This document shows, piece after piece, positions 6,462-6,493 of a DNA stretch of 6,493 nucleotides (the stretch's first letter is position 1; each line of letters opens with the position of its first letter). Location of the stretch: NCBI GenBank assembly GCA_964345695.1, contig CAYFSC010000168.1, positions 1 to 6,493 of the forward strand, given 5' to 3'. The stretch is from CAYFSC01 sp964345695. Lineage in GTDB: Bacteria; Bacteroidota; Rhodothermia; Rhodothermales; Salinibacteraceae. The notes under the pieces are model-generated. The model was not told where the DNA came from. It ran no database searches and was given only the letters and a program-made list of their open reading frames with translations. The position numbers and the translations under genes were made by a program.

Positions 6462-6493
6462 GAACCGACCGCCACAGATCAAAGGGTGCCGTT

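Overview
The window looks like chromosomal DNA from a GC-rich, mildly acid-proteome bacterium of the Bacteroidota/Rhodothermota side of the tree, with Salinibacter-like halophiles the best guess. This rests on GC-rich codon use, an excess of Asp+Glu over Lys+Arg (about 64 against 43 by hand count in the DAHP synthase), the absence of a Shine-Dalgarno sequence at all four chosen starts, and an M16 protease carrying an extra C-terminal lipoprotein-carrier-like domain. The taxonomic call is inference. No phylogenetic marker is present.

Layout: bases 1-138 hold no gene. Two M16 (pitrilysin/insulinase) family genes lie head to tail on the minus strand (transcribed from 3950 down to 139, 59 bases between them). 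The first (2400-3950) keeps the zinc motif HMFEH. The second (139-2340) has lost all zinc ligands but keeps the substrate-binding Arg/Tyr pair and adds a C-terminal domain of about 220 residues. Both have signal peptides. Together they look like a secreted heterodimeric peptidase split into catalytic and substrate-binding subunits.

A 358-base divergent intergenic region (3951-4308) follows, with one perfect 8+8 inverted repeat and a weaker dyad. On the plus strand comes a class II (plant/actinobacterial type) DAHP synthase (4309-5664), the entry enzyme of the shikimate pathway, with all metal ligands intact. After a 122-base gap comes a secreted SYLF/Ysc84-domain protein (5787-6461), a predicted lipid-binding envelope protein.

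The two M16 genes clearly belong together. The DAHP synthase is ordinary cytoplasmic metabolism and shows no functional link to its neighbours. The SYLF protein shares the envelope location of the peptidases but no evident pathway. I see no mobile element, CRISPR array, RNA gene or defence system. The most interesting points are the reciprocal motif loss in the M16 pair, the extra domains on each subunit, the intergenic dyad, and a pyrimidine-rich tract ending 19-22 bases before each of the four start codons.
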